This document shows positions 15,156 to 22,688 of a stretch of 24,846 bases of DNA, piece after piece. Position 1 is the stretch's first letter; each line of letters begins with the position of its first letter. Made by a program: the position numbers and the translations under genes. The notes under the pieces were generated by a model. It searched no databases and was not told where the DNA came from. It saw only the letters and a list, made by a program, of their open reading frames with translations. Source of the stretch: a virus; IMG/VR virus record IMGVR_UViG_3300042291_001889, positions 1 through 24,846 of that record. One strand, written 5' to 3'.

Positions 15156-15723
15156 AACCAAGTTGTTTTAATTTATTAATAACCGATTGTATTTCTCCGT
15201 CTTTTACCTCTATTGCTATTCCTCCTTTAGCAGAAAATGCAGCGAGGTTGGAAGGCTTATCGTCTATTAATATAGCATTTTCATTTGCAAAATCCGACTT
15301 AGCATCTCCAAACCTAAATAAGACTTCAGGGGCAGGTACTAGGTTTTCTTTTACCCATAATCTTTTACCAAGTCTTGAGGTATTGTCTCTGGAAGGAGAT
15401 GTTAAAAGTTTTGGTCCGTATGGTTGTATAAAGTTCCATAACTCTCTACCATTTGGCATCCATTCCATTTCTGACCAGAACTCTAATCCAATATACTGAT
15501 CAATAAACTTCCAAAACTCTTCTGTTCCTTCTAGTTTATCAAAGTGTTTAGGCCTTGTTACTTGAGCAATTGTCGCTTTTGAATAGTACTTTGGACCTTC
15601 TTGTTGTAATAATGTAACAAATCTCTTTTCAAAGTCTGTTAATACTCCATCCATATCACAATATATCTGATATTTAGGCATGAAGTCTGATTCTTCTAGT
15701 AATAAGTCTGCTAATTTTCCCAT
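15136..15723 (-). CDS. HAD-superfamily phosphatase with short N-terminal tag
   Basis: A 195-residue haloacid-dehalogenase-type hydrolase. Motif I is YCDMDGVLTDFE (nucleophile D23, acid D25), motif II Thr/Ser in LLTSPS (T108), motif III Lys probably K142 in GDAKSDF, and motif IV AILIDDKPSNL (D154/D155). The pattern most resembles 5'-nucleotidase-like or small-molecule/nucleotide phosphatases; the substrate is unknown. The enzyme fold begins only at residue ~15, preceded by MGKLADLLLEESDF, which contains LLE (8-10), a gp21-type site. Met15 could be an alternative start, giving the bare enzyme. It lies 13 nt after the 906-residue gene. Confidence 0.88.
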   Translation of the reverse strand: MGKLADLLLEESDFMPKYQIYCDMDGVLTDFEKRFVTLLQQEGPKYYSKATIAQVTRPKHFDKLEGTEEFWKFIDQYIGLEFWSEMEWMPNGRELWNFIQPYGPKLLTSPSRDNTSRLGKRLWVKENLVPAPEVLFRFGDAKSDFANENAILIDDKPSNLAAFSAKGGIAIEVKDGEIQSVINKLKQLGYGRELT

Positions 15724-15736
15724 AACCTTTTTATTT

Positions 15737-18457
15737 TTATAATGTTTGTTTTAATCCTAATGCAGGAAGTCTGTTACGCCATAATGTAAGTATTTCCTCT
15801 CTTTCTTGAGGTGTAATATCTTGAGCATCTAAGTAACTATTTACAACATCTGCAAATGGTCTTTTTTCTTTTTTAGCTCTAAAATACATTCCCTGTAGGT
15901 TTGCATCTATTTCTTTTTTAAGTTTAAAATAATCTCCTATTGGCTTTTCTCCTGCTCTTATCTTATCTCTTTTTGCTAAATCACCTCTCATTATTTTAGA
16001 AGGATTTGTAGATACTCCTCCTTTATTATGTGTTAGGTGTTCAATTTCATGTCTGAAAAGATCTTTTAAAGTCATTGAAATCTCTTCCCAAAAGCCTGGT
16101 AATAGTTCTGGATCAATAGCGATATCTACTATAATAAAATCTCCATCTTCGTCAAAGCCTGCTCCTGTACTTTCTAAGACTTCCATTTTACCGGTTCCTG
16201 GTGTTAGTACTAAAGTACCTTCTACGTCGAATTCTACATCACCATTTGAATAAGTTTCTTCAAATCCTATACTCTTTTCTCCTGCATTAAATGCTTCTTT
16301 CCAGCCTCTAAACAAGTCTGATGATGCTTGATTACTAATTTTATCGTATCTTCCTTCTGCCATAACCTCTTTATTACTTTTTAATCCGTCTTCCCAGTTT
16401 CTAAATGTAATATTACCCTTTAGGTAAGCTTCTTTTTCTATTTCCTGTAAGTAATCGTCTTCATTTGTATTAGTAGTAGCTGCTAATCCTTCAAGTCTTC
16501 CTTCCATATTTTGCATATGGTGAATCATTTCATGAGAGAATGATCTACAGACATCTTTTGGATGTCTATTCATTACATATAATACTACTTCTTGCTTATT
16601 TGGATCATAGTAAGCTGTTTTACCGAAGAAGTCGTTTGCTTGTTCTTCGTCATATCTGATTTTTACTTCCGGTAACGGTGTAATATTCATCTTCTCATCT
16701 AACATATACTCTAAAAGAGATCCTATGTAAGGTGTGTAGTCGAATTTTTCTTGCTCTGCTCCTTCTGGTAGTGTTTTTTGTTGAGGTGTTTGGTCAAAGC
16801 TTACATCTGCATACGTTTTTATGTATACTCCTATTCTATCTTGCTCAAATACTACTGTATACTTTTCTGAATTAATAGTTGATTTTAGTTGGCTAAAGAG
16901 GTGTATTAAGTTTTCTCTATCCTTTGATGGAATAGCTCCTGATGGCTGTATAGGTGTTCCTGCTGACCCTTCTTGTATTACTTCTTTTTTAGTTTTCTTT
17001 GGAAAGAAACTTTCAAATACGTTATCTACTGCAGTTAGCATTTTATCTTCTACTGAATCTTCTTTTTGAGGAGTTATAATATCTAGGATTGCTTGCTTAT
17101 CTTCTTTTGATACTACTTTTGGCATCCATTTGCCTTCTAATAAGAACTTTTCTGACTTTCTAATATCAGTTGCTGAGAATTTATCGTCTTCTTTATTTGT
17201 AATAACAGGTAGTTCTTTTACTTCTACATTCTTATACTCACCTTTTTCTTTTCTCTTTTCTATTCCAGAGAATTTACCCATTTCATCAGCCATAGCTCCT
17301 GTAATAATGCTTGTTACTTTGTCTTGATTTGCATCAATCCATTCATATGTATCTAATATTGGAGTTACTTTACTGATTACAATCTCCATTGGTACGTTTA
17401 TGTATTTTGCATAGATTTCCCAAATAGCTTTTGATTGTTCTGCTGTAATTTTTACACCTTCTCTGATCTTAGGTCCGATAAATATTACAATTTTGTCTGC
17501 TTTAGTAGATAGAAATTTGGCATTTTCAAAGTGAGCAAGGTGTGGTGGTTTGAATCCTCCAGCATATAAAGCTACTACTTCGGATCCATCATCCAATGCT
17601 TCTGCAAGTGTTTGTGCTACTTTTTCTAATGCATCTTCTTTACCTTTTCCTTTAGCTGTTCCAACTTCTCCTGATTTAACAGATACCATTGATTTAAAAA
17701 TACCTGCTATTCTATTTTTAGATCTAGCATTTGTAAGTTTTTTAGCAACATCATCTAATAGGTCTTCGAAAGAACCGTCTATATTAAATCCTTTAAATAG
17801 TATCTTAATAGTACCCCAAGCTGTTGTTGACCATACCTCTTCTCTTGCTATTTCTCTAAAGTTTTCTAGTTTTACTTTTCTTAAAGATAGTTTTACCGAT
17901 GATAGGTTAAATTCAAACTCTTCACCTTTTTCTAGATTAGGTACATTTGAAATACCCATTCTTCTGAATACATCTTGTGGGTCTTGCTCAAGTAAAATTA
18001 CTTTTGCTAGCCCTATTAACAGTCCTTGCTTTTCAGCTGGTAGGTCTAAGAATGATCCTTTAAAGGCATGTTCTTCTTCTGTAAGAGATATAATATTATC
18101 AACCTGAATATATTGATCTTCCTTTCCTACAATTGGATAGAGTACTGAGATTAGTTCACCTGAGTTATAATACCTTCTTCCGGTATATTTTTCTGATTTA
18201 AAAGGTACAATTATGTTTTGTGGAAGAGCTAGAGCTGCATCGATAAGTCTTTGTTTAACCTCTCTCTTATCATCTCCTTCAAACCAAACAATAATATCTA
18301 AGTCTCCAAAGTCAGCTTTTGTTCCTGCTTTTACAGATCCAGATAGAGAAGCTTTCTTGAAGCCTGGTACTTTACTTAGAACTTCTTCTACGTATTTGTT
18401 GAATGTATTATGTACATCCCCTCTTTCTATTCTATTTCCTCCTGCTACTCCTGACAT
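15737..18457 (-). CDS. Four-domain protein: nucleotidyltransferase, HIGH-type nucleotidylyltransferase and two HExxH metalloprotease-like domains
   Basis: A 906-residue protein. (1) Residues 1-~270: polymerase-beta-type nucleotidyltransferase with LSGSVKAGTK...FGDLDIIVW (G40-S41, D52-x-D54) and a third Asp at D120. (2) About 290-460: Rossmann-type nucleotidylyltransferase (NMNAT/cytidylyltransferase class) with ALYAGGFKPPHLAHF (H306-xx-H309) and the second motif FSATDIRKS (428-434). (3) About 510-690: zinc-protease-like domain with SFSHEMIHHMQ (H642-E643-xx-H646) and downstream EIEKEAYLKGN as possible third ligand. (4) About 700-906: second zinc-protease-like domain with DLFRHEIEHLTH (H803-E804-xx-H807). 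Joints 2/3 and 3/4 carry EVIQE|GS (493-496) and EVMAE|GR (698-701), like protease sites. TAATATG joins it to the upstream nucleotidyltransferase. The frame is uninterrupted. Substrates are unknown. Confidence 0.85.
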   Translation of the reverse strand: MSGVAGGNRIERGDVHNTFNKYVEEVLSKVPGFKKASLSGSVKAGTKADFGDLDIIVWFEGDDKREVKQRLIDAALALPQNIIVPFKSEKYTGRRYYNSGELISVLYPIVGKEDQYIQVDNIISLTEEEHAFKGSFLDLPAEKQGLLIGLAKVILLEQDPQDVFRRMGISNVPNLEKGEEFEFNLSSVKLSLRKVKLENFREIAREEVWSTTAWGTIKILFKGFNIDGSFEDLLDDVAKKLTNARSKNRIAGIFKSMVSVKSGEVGTAKGKGKEDALEKVAQTLAEALDDGSEVVALYAGGFKPPHLAHFENAKFLSTKADKIVIFIGPKIREGVKITAEQSKAIWEIYAKYINVPMEIVISKVTPILDTYEWIDANQDKVTSIITGAMADEMGKFSGIEKRKEKGEYKNVEVKELPVITNKEDDKFSATDIRKSEKFLLEGKWMPKVVSKEDKQAILDIITPQKEDSVEDKMLTAVDNVFESFFPKKTKKEVIQEGSAGTPIQPSGAIPSKDRENLIHLFSQLKSTINSEKYTVVFEQDRIGVYIKTYADVSFDQTPQQKTLPEGAEQEKFDYTPYIGSLLEYMLDEKMNITPLPEVKIRYDEEQANDFFGKTAYYDPNKQEVVLYVMNRHPKDVCRSFSHEMIHHMQNMEGRLEGLAATTNTNEDDYLQEIEKEAYLKGNITFRNWEDGLKSNKEVMAEGRYDKISNQASSDLFRGWKEAFNAGEKSIGFEETYSNGDVEFDVEGTLVLTPGTGKMEVLESTGAGFDEDGDFIIVDIAIDPELLPGFWEEISMTLKDLFRHEIEHLTHNKGGVSTNPSKIMRGDLAKRDKIRAGEKPIGDYFKLKKEIDANLQGMYFRAKKEKRPFADVVNSYLDAQDITPQEREEILTLWRNRLPALGLKQTL

Positions 18458-18458
18458 A

Positions 18459-19367
18459 TTATACTTTATATTGTGTTAAATTTGAATTATCCGGTAAGAA
18501 TTTACCTTTTAACCCTAATCTTTCTTGATTTTTTATCCAATAAGCCTGTAGATCTTCTGGTATATCTGCTCTAGTGCTATCTAATATCTTAAGATAAGTA
18601 TCATATACAGCGTTTAAATCCTGTGGGGATAGTCCTGCTTCTAGTACTTCTATCAATTTAAAATAATCTCCTATTGTATCTCTATCTAAATTTAAGCCAT
18701 ATGACTTATTTAGAAGGTCTATTGCTTGTTGTGGTGTGTTTGCTACAATCTCTTGTGATTCTTTCTCCTTTACTCCATAATTGTGAGAGAATGTATATCC
18801 TTTCTGAGAGAATAAAGATACAAGTAATTGTGTTCTATGTAACCCTTTTACGTTTCCTGAGTAAGTGGCTGAGTGGTATGCAAATTGTAACCAATCTACA
18901 TCTCCTACATTTACATCTATTTGAACGTTTTGTCCTACTACTTCGTTATTCTCATCGTATTGAGGAAATAGAAGAAATAAAGCTCCTGCAGAAGATCCTT
19001 TTACATCTGCTATAATCTCTGTATCTGCTTCTGCTATCTTTTGTGCTATTGCTACAATTACAGCTCTTTTCATTAGCTGATCATCAGAAGATGTTCTAGC
19101 TCTTTTCTTAAACCCTACAAATAGGTCTTGAACGTGTTTCTCATCTAGACCCCAATCCTCTACATTATCAAAGGATGACCCGGCAAGTGCTAGGTCAATA
19201 TCCCCTGAGTAATCTTTTTTCCCTACAGATCCTAGAGTTTTCATCTCTCTAAAGAATGGTTCTGCTTTTGGAAATATAGTTTTGAACTGCTTAAAGAACT
19301 CTAATAGAGTTGGTTTAATATGCTCTTTTTTTATCGGTGCTGTACTATCGAATACGTTTCCTCCCAT
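18459..19367 (-). CDS. Polymerase-beta-fold nucleotidyltransferase
   Basis: A 302-residue protein. The nucleotidyltransferase signature is TLGSVGKKDYSGDIDLAL: G46-S47 followed by D56-x-D58, with a later strand VQIDVNVGD supplying D151. The C-terminal half is helical. Such enzymes transfer a nucleotide to RNA, protein or a small molecule; the acceptor here is unknown. The opening MGGNVFDSTAPIKKEHIK recurs, to my recollection, in related phage proteins. It is followed after one base by the 906-residue gene, whose first domain has the same fold, so the two probably act together or descend from a duplication. It has no gp21-type tag. Confidence 0.82.
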   Translation of the reverse strand: MGGNVFDSTAPIKKEHIKPTLLEFFKQFKTIFPKAEPFFREMKTLGSVGKKDYSGDIDLALAGSSFDNVEDWGLDEKHVQDLFVGFKKRARTSSDDQLMKRAVIVAIAQKIAEADTEIIADVKGSSAGALFLLFPQYDENNEVVGQNVQIDVNVGDVDWLQFAYHSATYSGNVKGLHRTQLLVSLFSQKGYTFSHNYGVKEKESQEIVANTPQQAIDLLNKSYGLNLDRDTIGDYFKLIEVLEAGLSPQDLNAVYDTYLKILDSTRADIPEDLQAYWIKNQERLGLKGKFLPDNSNLTQYKV

Positions 19368-19427
19368 TATACTTTTTATTTACCTAAATATACGAATATT
19401 CTTTCGATTATCCAACGATTATATTAA

Positions 19428-19434
19428 ATAAATA
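19428..19434 (-). promoter_or_regulatory. Candidate promoter (ACTATTTAT motif)
   Basis: The minus strand reads TAGTACTATTTATTTAATATAA, beginning within the stop codon region of the nuclease gene at 19438. The core is 60 nt before the ATG at 19367, inside the only sizeable gap of this unit. Confidence 0.5.
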
Positions 19435-19437
19435 GTA

Positions 19438-20220
19438 CTAAAGTTTGATAGTGGTTGGATATGATGTAAACTTCGGCTCTGTTGTTGGATGCTCAAGTTC
19501 ATATAATTTATAGATCAATTTGAATAATTCAAAGTTCTTTTCTATATCATCAATCACTTTTAACTCCCATCCTTTACCTTGTAACTTCTTCCCGGCTTTA
19601 TCAGCTCCTCGAGTTGATGCTTTCAACCAAAGAATAGCTGTTCTATCAATTTTAATACCTTTTGTTTCTTCGATTGATTTAGCATAAGCTGCTAGTTGTA
19701 AGTCATATGATTTATGTAAATGATTTGATGTCTTAAAGTCAATAAGCCAATTCTCTCCATTCATCGATACAACTATATCGGCAGTTCCGGCATACTTGTG
19801 AGTATCTGAGTAGGTAAACTCTTCTGTAAAGAGTAGTACGGGTTTTGCTACATCCCAGAACTCTTTAAACTTCATAATCATTCCCCATACCAATTCATTG
19901 TAACGGGCATTACCGTAATCATCCATCCAGGTAAGTTCTTTACCTTCTAATAGCTCTTCAATTGCATTATGAGTTTGAGTACCTTCATCTCCGGCTCTTC
20001 TCATTATAATGTCTGAATTGTGTCCTACATCTTTCAACCAGCTTTCAAAGAACTTATTCTTTGGCATGTACTGTAAGATTGAAGTAACTGAAGGATAGTA
20101 TACTCCTTCTGATCGTTGATAAACCCTCCTATCAAGGAAGTTAATTTGCTTAAGTTCAGGTTTAAAATCTAACCTCTTCTTAGCATGTTCTGACAAAACA
20201 TTCTGTCCTTTTTGTATCAT
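19438..20220 (-). CDS. RecB/Cas4-like PD-(D/E)XK exonuclease
   Basis: A 260-residue nuclease using ATG 20220, which forms TAATATG with the primase stop; longer upstream readings need a TTG or a 59-nt overlap. The RecB-family signature is complete: H84 in EGTQTHNAIEEL, D148 in KYAGTADIVV, the catalytic pair D161-F-K163 in WLIDFKTSNH, and QLAAYA at 175-180 (the Q-h-x-x-Y motif). Upstream YYPSVTSILQYMP is also typical of this phage nuclease group. It likely trims DNA during phage recombination or replication or degrades host DNA. Close coupling to the primase supports a replication/recombination role. Confidence 0.88.
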   Translation of the reverse strand: MIQKGQNVLSEHAKKRLDFKPELKQINFLDRRVYQRSEGVYYPSVTSILQYMPKNKFFESWLKDVGHNSDIIMRRAGDEGTQTHNAIEELLEGKELTWMDDYGNARYNELVWGMIMKFKEFWDVAKPVLLFTEEFTYSDTHKYAGTADIVVSMNGENWLIDFKTSNHLHKSYDLQLAAYAKSIEETKGIKIDRTAILWLKASTRGADKAGKKLQGKGWELKVIDDIEKNFELFKLIYKLYELEHPTTEPKFTSYPTTIKL

Positions 20221-20221
20221 A

Positions 20222-21142
20222 TTATGATAGTTTGTAGCGGAGTAACTTTCCGAAGTCCATTTCCTCTGCCTGTTGTACATAACGAGTGAAGCTTGCAAAG
20301 CCCATATCGCTTGGATCCTTATCTTGCATATCTACTAGATATACTTTCTTTCCCATATTCAGAAACTGTTCTGTGTATGAGAGTGCTTTTTTAAATGCAT
20401 CCCTGTCTAGGGCTACGTATATATCTTCTACCTGACTTGATACTATCTTTTTTATCAAAGATTTTGATAAAGACTTACCGAGTATTGGTACTGCGTTTCT
20501 TTTTACTGCTATTGCATCAAATACCCCTTCTACCAGGATTATAGGTTGTGACCAATTGATTAGGTTCTCAAACCCTATTATATCCTTAGAGCACTCTGGA
20601 TTTCTGTATTTATGGTAAGCATCTTCGAATGTCCTACCTACAAAGAAGTTTAACTGGTTGTTCTCGTTATATGACGGAACAATCACTCTTCCTGTGTATT
20701 CTCCTGAAGTACAGTAACCTATGTTGTATTTTAAGAAGTCTCTATCGGTAAATCCTCTTTTATAGAGGTATTTCCTTACTTTATTTGCTATAATAGATGT
20801 GGTTGATGCTGTATACAGAGCTTGAAACTCTTTAGGAAGTTCTACGGAAGATGTAGGTGCATACCCTATTTCATCACCTTTTCTTACGTATTTAAGTATT
20901 TCATACGCTTGTTCGGCAGGTACTTGTAGTTGTTTAAGTAAAGACTTAATTGTACGCCCTTTAAAGCCACATACCCAGCATTCGAAAGGATTCTCACCTT
21001 TTTCATTAGTATACAGGTTTACTTCCAGCTTTGGCTTATGATGATTACATTTTGGACAGGTAAAGGCATAGTTCTCCCTAGCTCTTTTGTGGGATTTTCC
21101 TAAAACGTTCTCTATAAAACCTAATAATATATTACTACTCAT
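20222..21142 (-). CDS. gp61: DNA primase, T4 gp61-like (DnaG type)
   Basis: A 306-residue primase that makes RNA primers at the replication fork with the gp41-type helicase. The N-terminal zinc-binding domain shows CPKC (C29, C32) and CWVC (C55, C58). The catalytic core has the TOPRIM signature: E205 in IILVEGVFDAIAV and D246-x-D248 in VALDRDAF. Between them, GRVIVPSYNENNQLNFFVGR is typical of DnaG-like RNA-polymerase domains. Length is close to T4 gp61 (342). There is no gp21-type tag, as expected for a protein acting in the cytoplasm. It begins 34 nt after a terminator, so it starts a new transcription unit. Confidence 0.93.
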   Translation of the reverse strand: MSSNILLGFIENVLGKSHKRARENYAFTCPKCNHHKPKLEVNLYTNEKGENPFECWVCGFKGRTIKSLLKQLQVPAEQAYEILKYVRKGDEIGYAPTSSVELPKEFQALYTASTTSIIANKVRKYLYKRGFTDRDFLKYNIGYCTSGEYTGRVIVPSYNENNQLNFFVGRTFEDAYHKYRNPECSKDIIGFENLINWSQPIILVEGVFDAIAVKRNAVPILGKSLSKSLIKKIVSSQVEDIYVALDRDAFKKALSYTEQFLNMGKKVYLVDMQDKDPSDMGFASFTRYVQQAEEMDFGKLLRYKLS

Positions 21143-21176
21143 ATATGTACATAACCGATTGACATCTTAAGATACG

Positions 21177-21200
21177 AAAAAAGACTTGAATAAACAAGCC
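21177..21200 (-). terminator. Rho-independent terminator after the kinase-like gene
   Basis: The minus strand reads GGCTTG-TTTATT-CAAGTC followed by six T: a six-pair stem with one G-T wobble and a six-base loop. It lies 14 nt after the stop at 21215 and separates the small-gene run from the primase unit. Confidence 0.75.
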
Positions 21201-21214
21201 TTTCTTTAATTATT

Positions 21215-21658
21215 TTATACGTCTATTACCTTTATATTACCGTAATACCTATCTTGCATTAGGTTATCCATTTTAATTGAACCTCCTGGTCCTTCTAAGT
21301 CCGGATATATTCCTAGCATTTCTGCTTCTTCCATTATATCATCAATTGGAACATCTTTCTCAGACCCTGTAAAAGGTTCTAGATTATCCATTGTGATGAT
21401 TCCTAGTTTTGGATTTCTAACTTCTACATCGTATATGTATACAAAGTATTTAGTTTTTTGTCCTTTTATTTGTTGTGCATCTTCCAATTCTTCTGAATCA
21501 GTAGTTACTTTTTTTACTTTATTTCCTACTAAGAATACTGCTCCATAATCTCCTTCTCCTAAATACTCTCCTCCTTCATCAACAATATTGTTAACAAGTT
21601 CTTGGTACTCTTGAGAGGGCGTAATTACCTCTTTTAATATCTTATAAATACTAATCAC
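21215..21658 (-). CDS. Truncated kinase-like protein with tag
   Basis: A 147-residue protein read from GTG 21658, the only start that yields a sensible N-terminus (MISIYKILKEVITP, LKE at 8-10). The body looks like a shrunken protein-kinase fold: a glycine loop YLGEGDYGAVFLV (G34, G36, G39), lysines at 47-50 where the ATP-binding Lys would fall, a hinge-like IITMDNLEPF, then IKMDNLMQDRYYGNIKVIDV at the very end, matching kinase 'N-x-M ... IKVID' where N132 and D146 would bind metal. The usual catalytic Asp five residues before that Asn is Ser127, and the protein stops one residue after D146, so it may be a pseudokinase or minimal kinase. Similarity is by eye only. Confidence 0.6.
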   Translation of the reverse strand: MISIYKILKEVITPSQEYQELVNNIVDEGGEYLGEGDYGAVFLVGNKVKKVTTDSEELEDAQQIKGQKTKYFVYIYDVEVRNPKLGIITMDNLEPFTGSEKDVPIDDIMEEAEMLGIYPDLEGPGGSIKMDNLMQDRYYGNIKVIDV

Positions 21659-21664
21659 CGTTTT

Positions 21665-22099
21665 TTAAGCTTCAGTAGGTGCTGTAAATATGATAGAAGG
21701 GTAGTACCACCTGTCACCATCATCATCAAGATCCATAGTAGATTTATTACGCAAAACAGTATATCCTCTATCTTCTAAAAATGAAATTATACTTTCAAAC
21801 TCCTCTTTTGTTAGATTTCGTTTTCTTATTGATCTAATTTCATGCATATTTTCTCCTTTAAAACCGTAGCTAAGATCTAGATCAGGAAATTGTGCTTTAA
21901 TCTCTTCTTCATTAAAGTTTATTGAATTTTCAGAAACAGTTTTCTCTTCTGAATCTTCTTTAGGAACACTTTTAGCAATTGTTGTTAAGATGTTTCTAAA
22001 GTCATCTGTAGTACCTCCTTTAGTTTCTCCTTCTGGAGCATACTTTGAATACCCTTTTAATTCTTCTTGAATAATTCTTTTTAATTCAGATTTTTTCAT
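21665..22099 (-). CDS. Tagged small protein of unknown function
   Basis: A 144-residue protein. The start at ATG 22099 is chosen because it yields MKKSELKRIIQEELKGY, the shared tag with IQE at 10-12, and avoids the overlap that the in-frame ATG at 22141 would create with the upstream gene. After the tag come a Gly/Pro/Thr-rich linker (KYAPEGETKGGTTDDF), an acidic middle, and a C-terminal domain of ~70 residues (IRKRNLTKEEFESIISFLED, then RGYTVLRN... and WYYPSIIFTAP) that looks like a small alpha/beta unit. No family is recognised. Confidence 0.75.
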   Translation of the reverse strand: MKKSELKRIIQEELKGYSKYAPEGETKGGTTDDFRNILTTIAKSVPKEDSEEKTVSENSINFNEEEIKAQFPDLDLSYGFKGENMHEIRSIRKRNLTKEEFESIISFLEDRGYTVLRNKSTMDLDDDGDRWYYPSIIFTAPTEA

Positions 22100-22109
22100 T
22101 ATATATGTT

Positions 22110-22685
22110 TTATAGTATTGATTTAATTGCTGGGTATGCATTTAGTATTGCTTCATCTGCTTTGGCTACTGTTTTTAAAGAAGATAATGCTCCTTGAAAC
22201 CAATCTGCTTTTGATAATCCGCTTACTGCTTCTGCTCCATATCCTGCTGCCATACTTGCAATAACAATTGCATAGATAGCTTTAGTTGTTGTTTCTAATG
22301 TATTTGGATCTTTTATAAAAAACCCTAACACTCTTTTAATTGGAGATTGAAAAGCTTTTTCATTATCATGTGCCCAGTGGTGTATTTTTTCTGCAAAGTC
22401 TTCTCCTTTTTTCCAGTTAAGTTTCTTTAACAGTCTAGCAGCCATTTTAGAAATAAACCCTATAAGTGCATTTCCTGTTAAAACTCCTACAATTACAGTT
22501 GCTACAATTGCTTCATCTAACTGACCTTCGTTCTGTTGTTTTTTATTCTTTAATTCTGTACCTATAGCTGCTGCAATACCGTTAGCAGTTGACATTAACT
22601 CTGTATCAAACTGTGCTTCTTCTGGTCCGTTATCCTGTATGTTAATTTCTTCTTTTATTAACTTTACTAGTTGTGATCTTTTCAT
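22110..22685 (-). CDS. Tagged hydrophobic protein sharing a module with the scaffold
   Basis: A 191-residue protein beginning MKRSQLVKLIKEEINIQ, the shared tag with IKE at 10-12. A second site LDE (56-58) directly precedes a hydrophobic segment AIVATVIVGVLTGNALIGFI (59-78), followed by MAARLLKKLNWKKGEDFAEK. This stretch resembles the repeated scaffold module (VIGALGAAGLAGFSAI ... FGTTGKAFAEKL). A second hydrophobic span is AIYAIVIASMAAGYGAEAV (137-155). It could be a capsid-stored protein that enters the host membrane during DNA delivery, or a membrane protein made in the infected cell; the sequence does not decide. The gene starts 3 nt after the 29-residue gene. Confidence 0.78.
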   Translation of the reverse strand: MKRSQLVKLIKEEINIQDNGPEEAQFDTELMSTANGIAAAIGTELKNKKQQNEGQLDEAIVATVIVGVLTGNALIGFISKMAARLLKKLNWKKGEDFAEKIHHWAHDNEKAFQSPIKRVLGFFIKDPNTLETTTKAIYAIVIASMAAGYGAEAVSGLSKADWFQGALSSLKTVAKADEAILNAYPAIKSIL

Positions 22686-22688
22686 TAA

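Noticed and set aside
17550-18107. Plus-strand open frame of 185 codons
   Set aside because: It lies entirely opposite the 906-residue protein, which has clear motifs there; the plus frame gives Ser/Leu-rich sequence without a domain.
15737-18457. Four-domain gene as a sequencing-error fusion of separate genes
   Set aside because: The frame is continuous for 906 codons with natural-looking linkers and there is no leftover start or junction motif (TAATATG, TAATG) inside it; errors usually break frames rather than join several.
20221-20298. Longer N-terminus of the RecB-like nuclease
   Set aside because: It needs a TTG start or a 59-nt overlap with primase, while ATG 20220 gives the TAATATG junction used elsewhere in the window.
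22100-22141. Longer start for the 144-residue tagged protein at ATG 22141
   Set aside because: It would overlap the upstream gene and bury the MKKSELKRIIQEEL tag behind 14 residues without any recognisable pattern.
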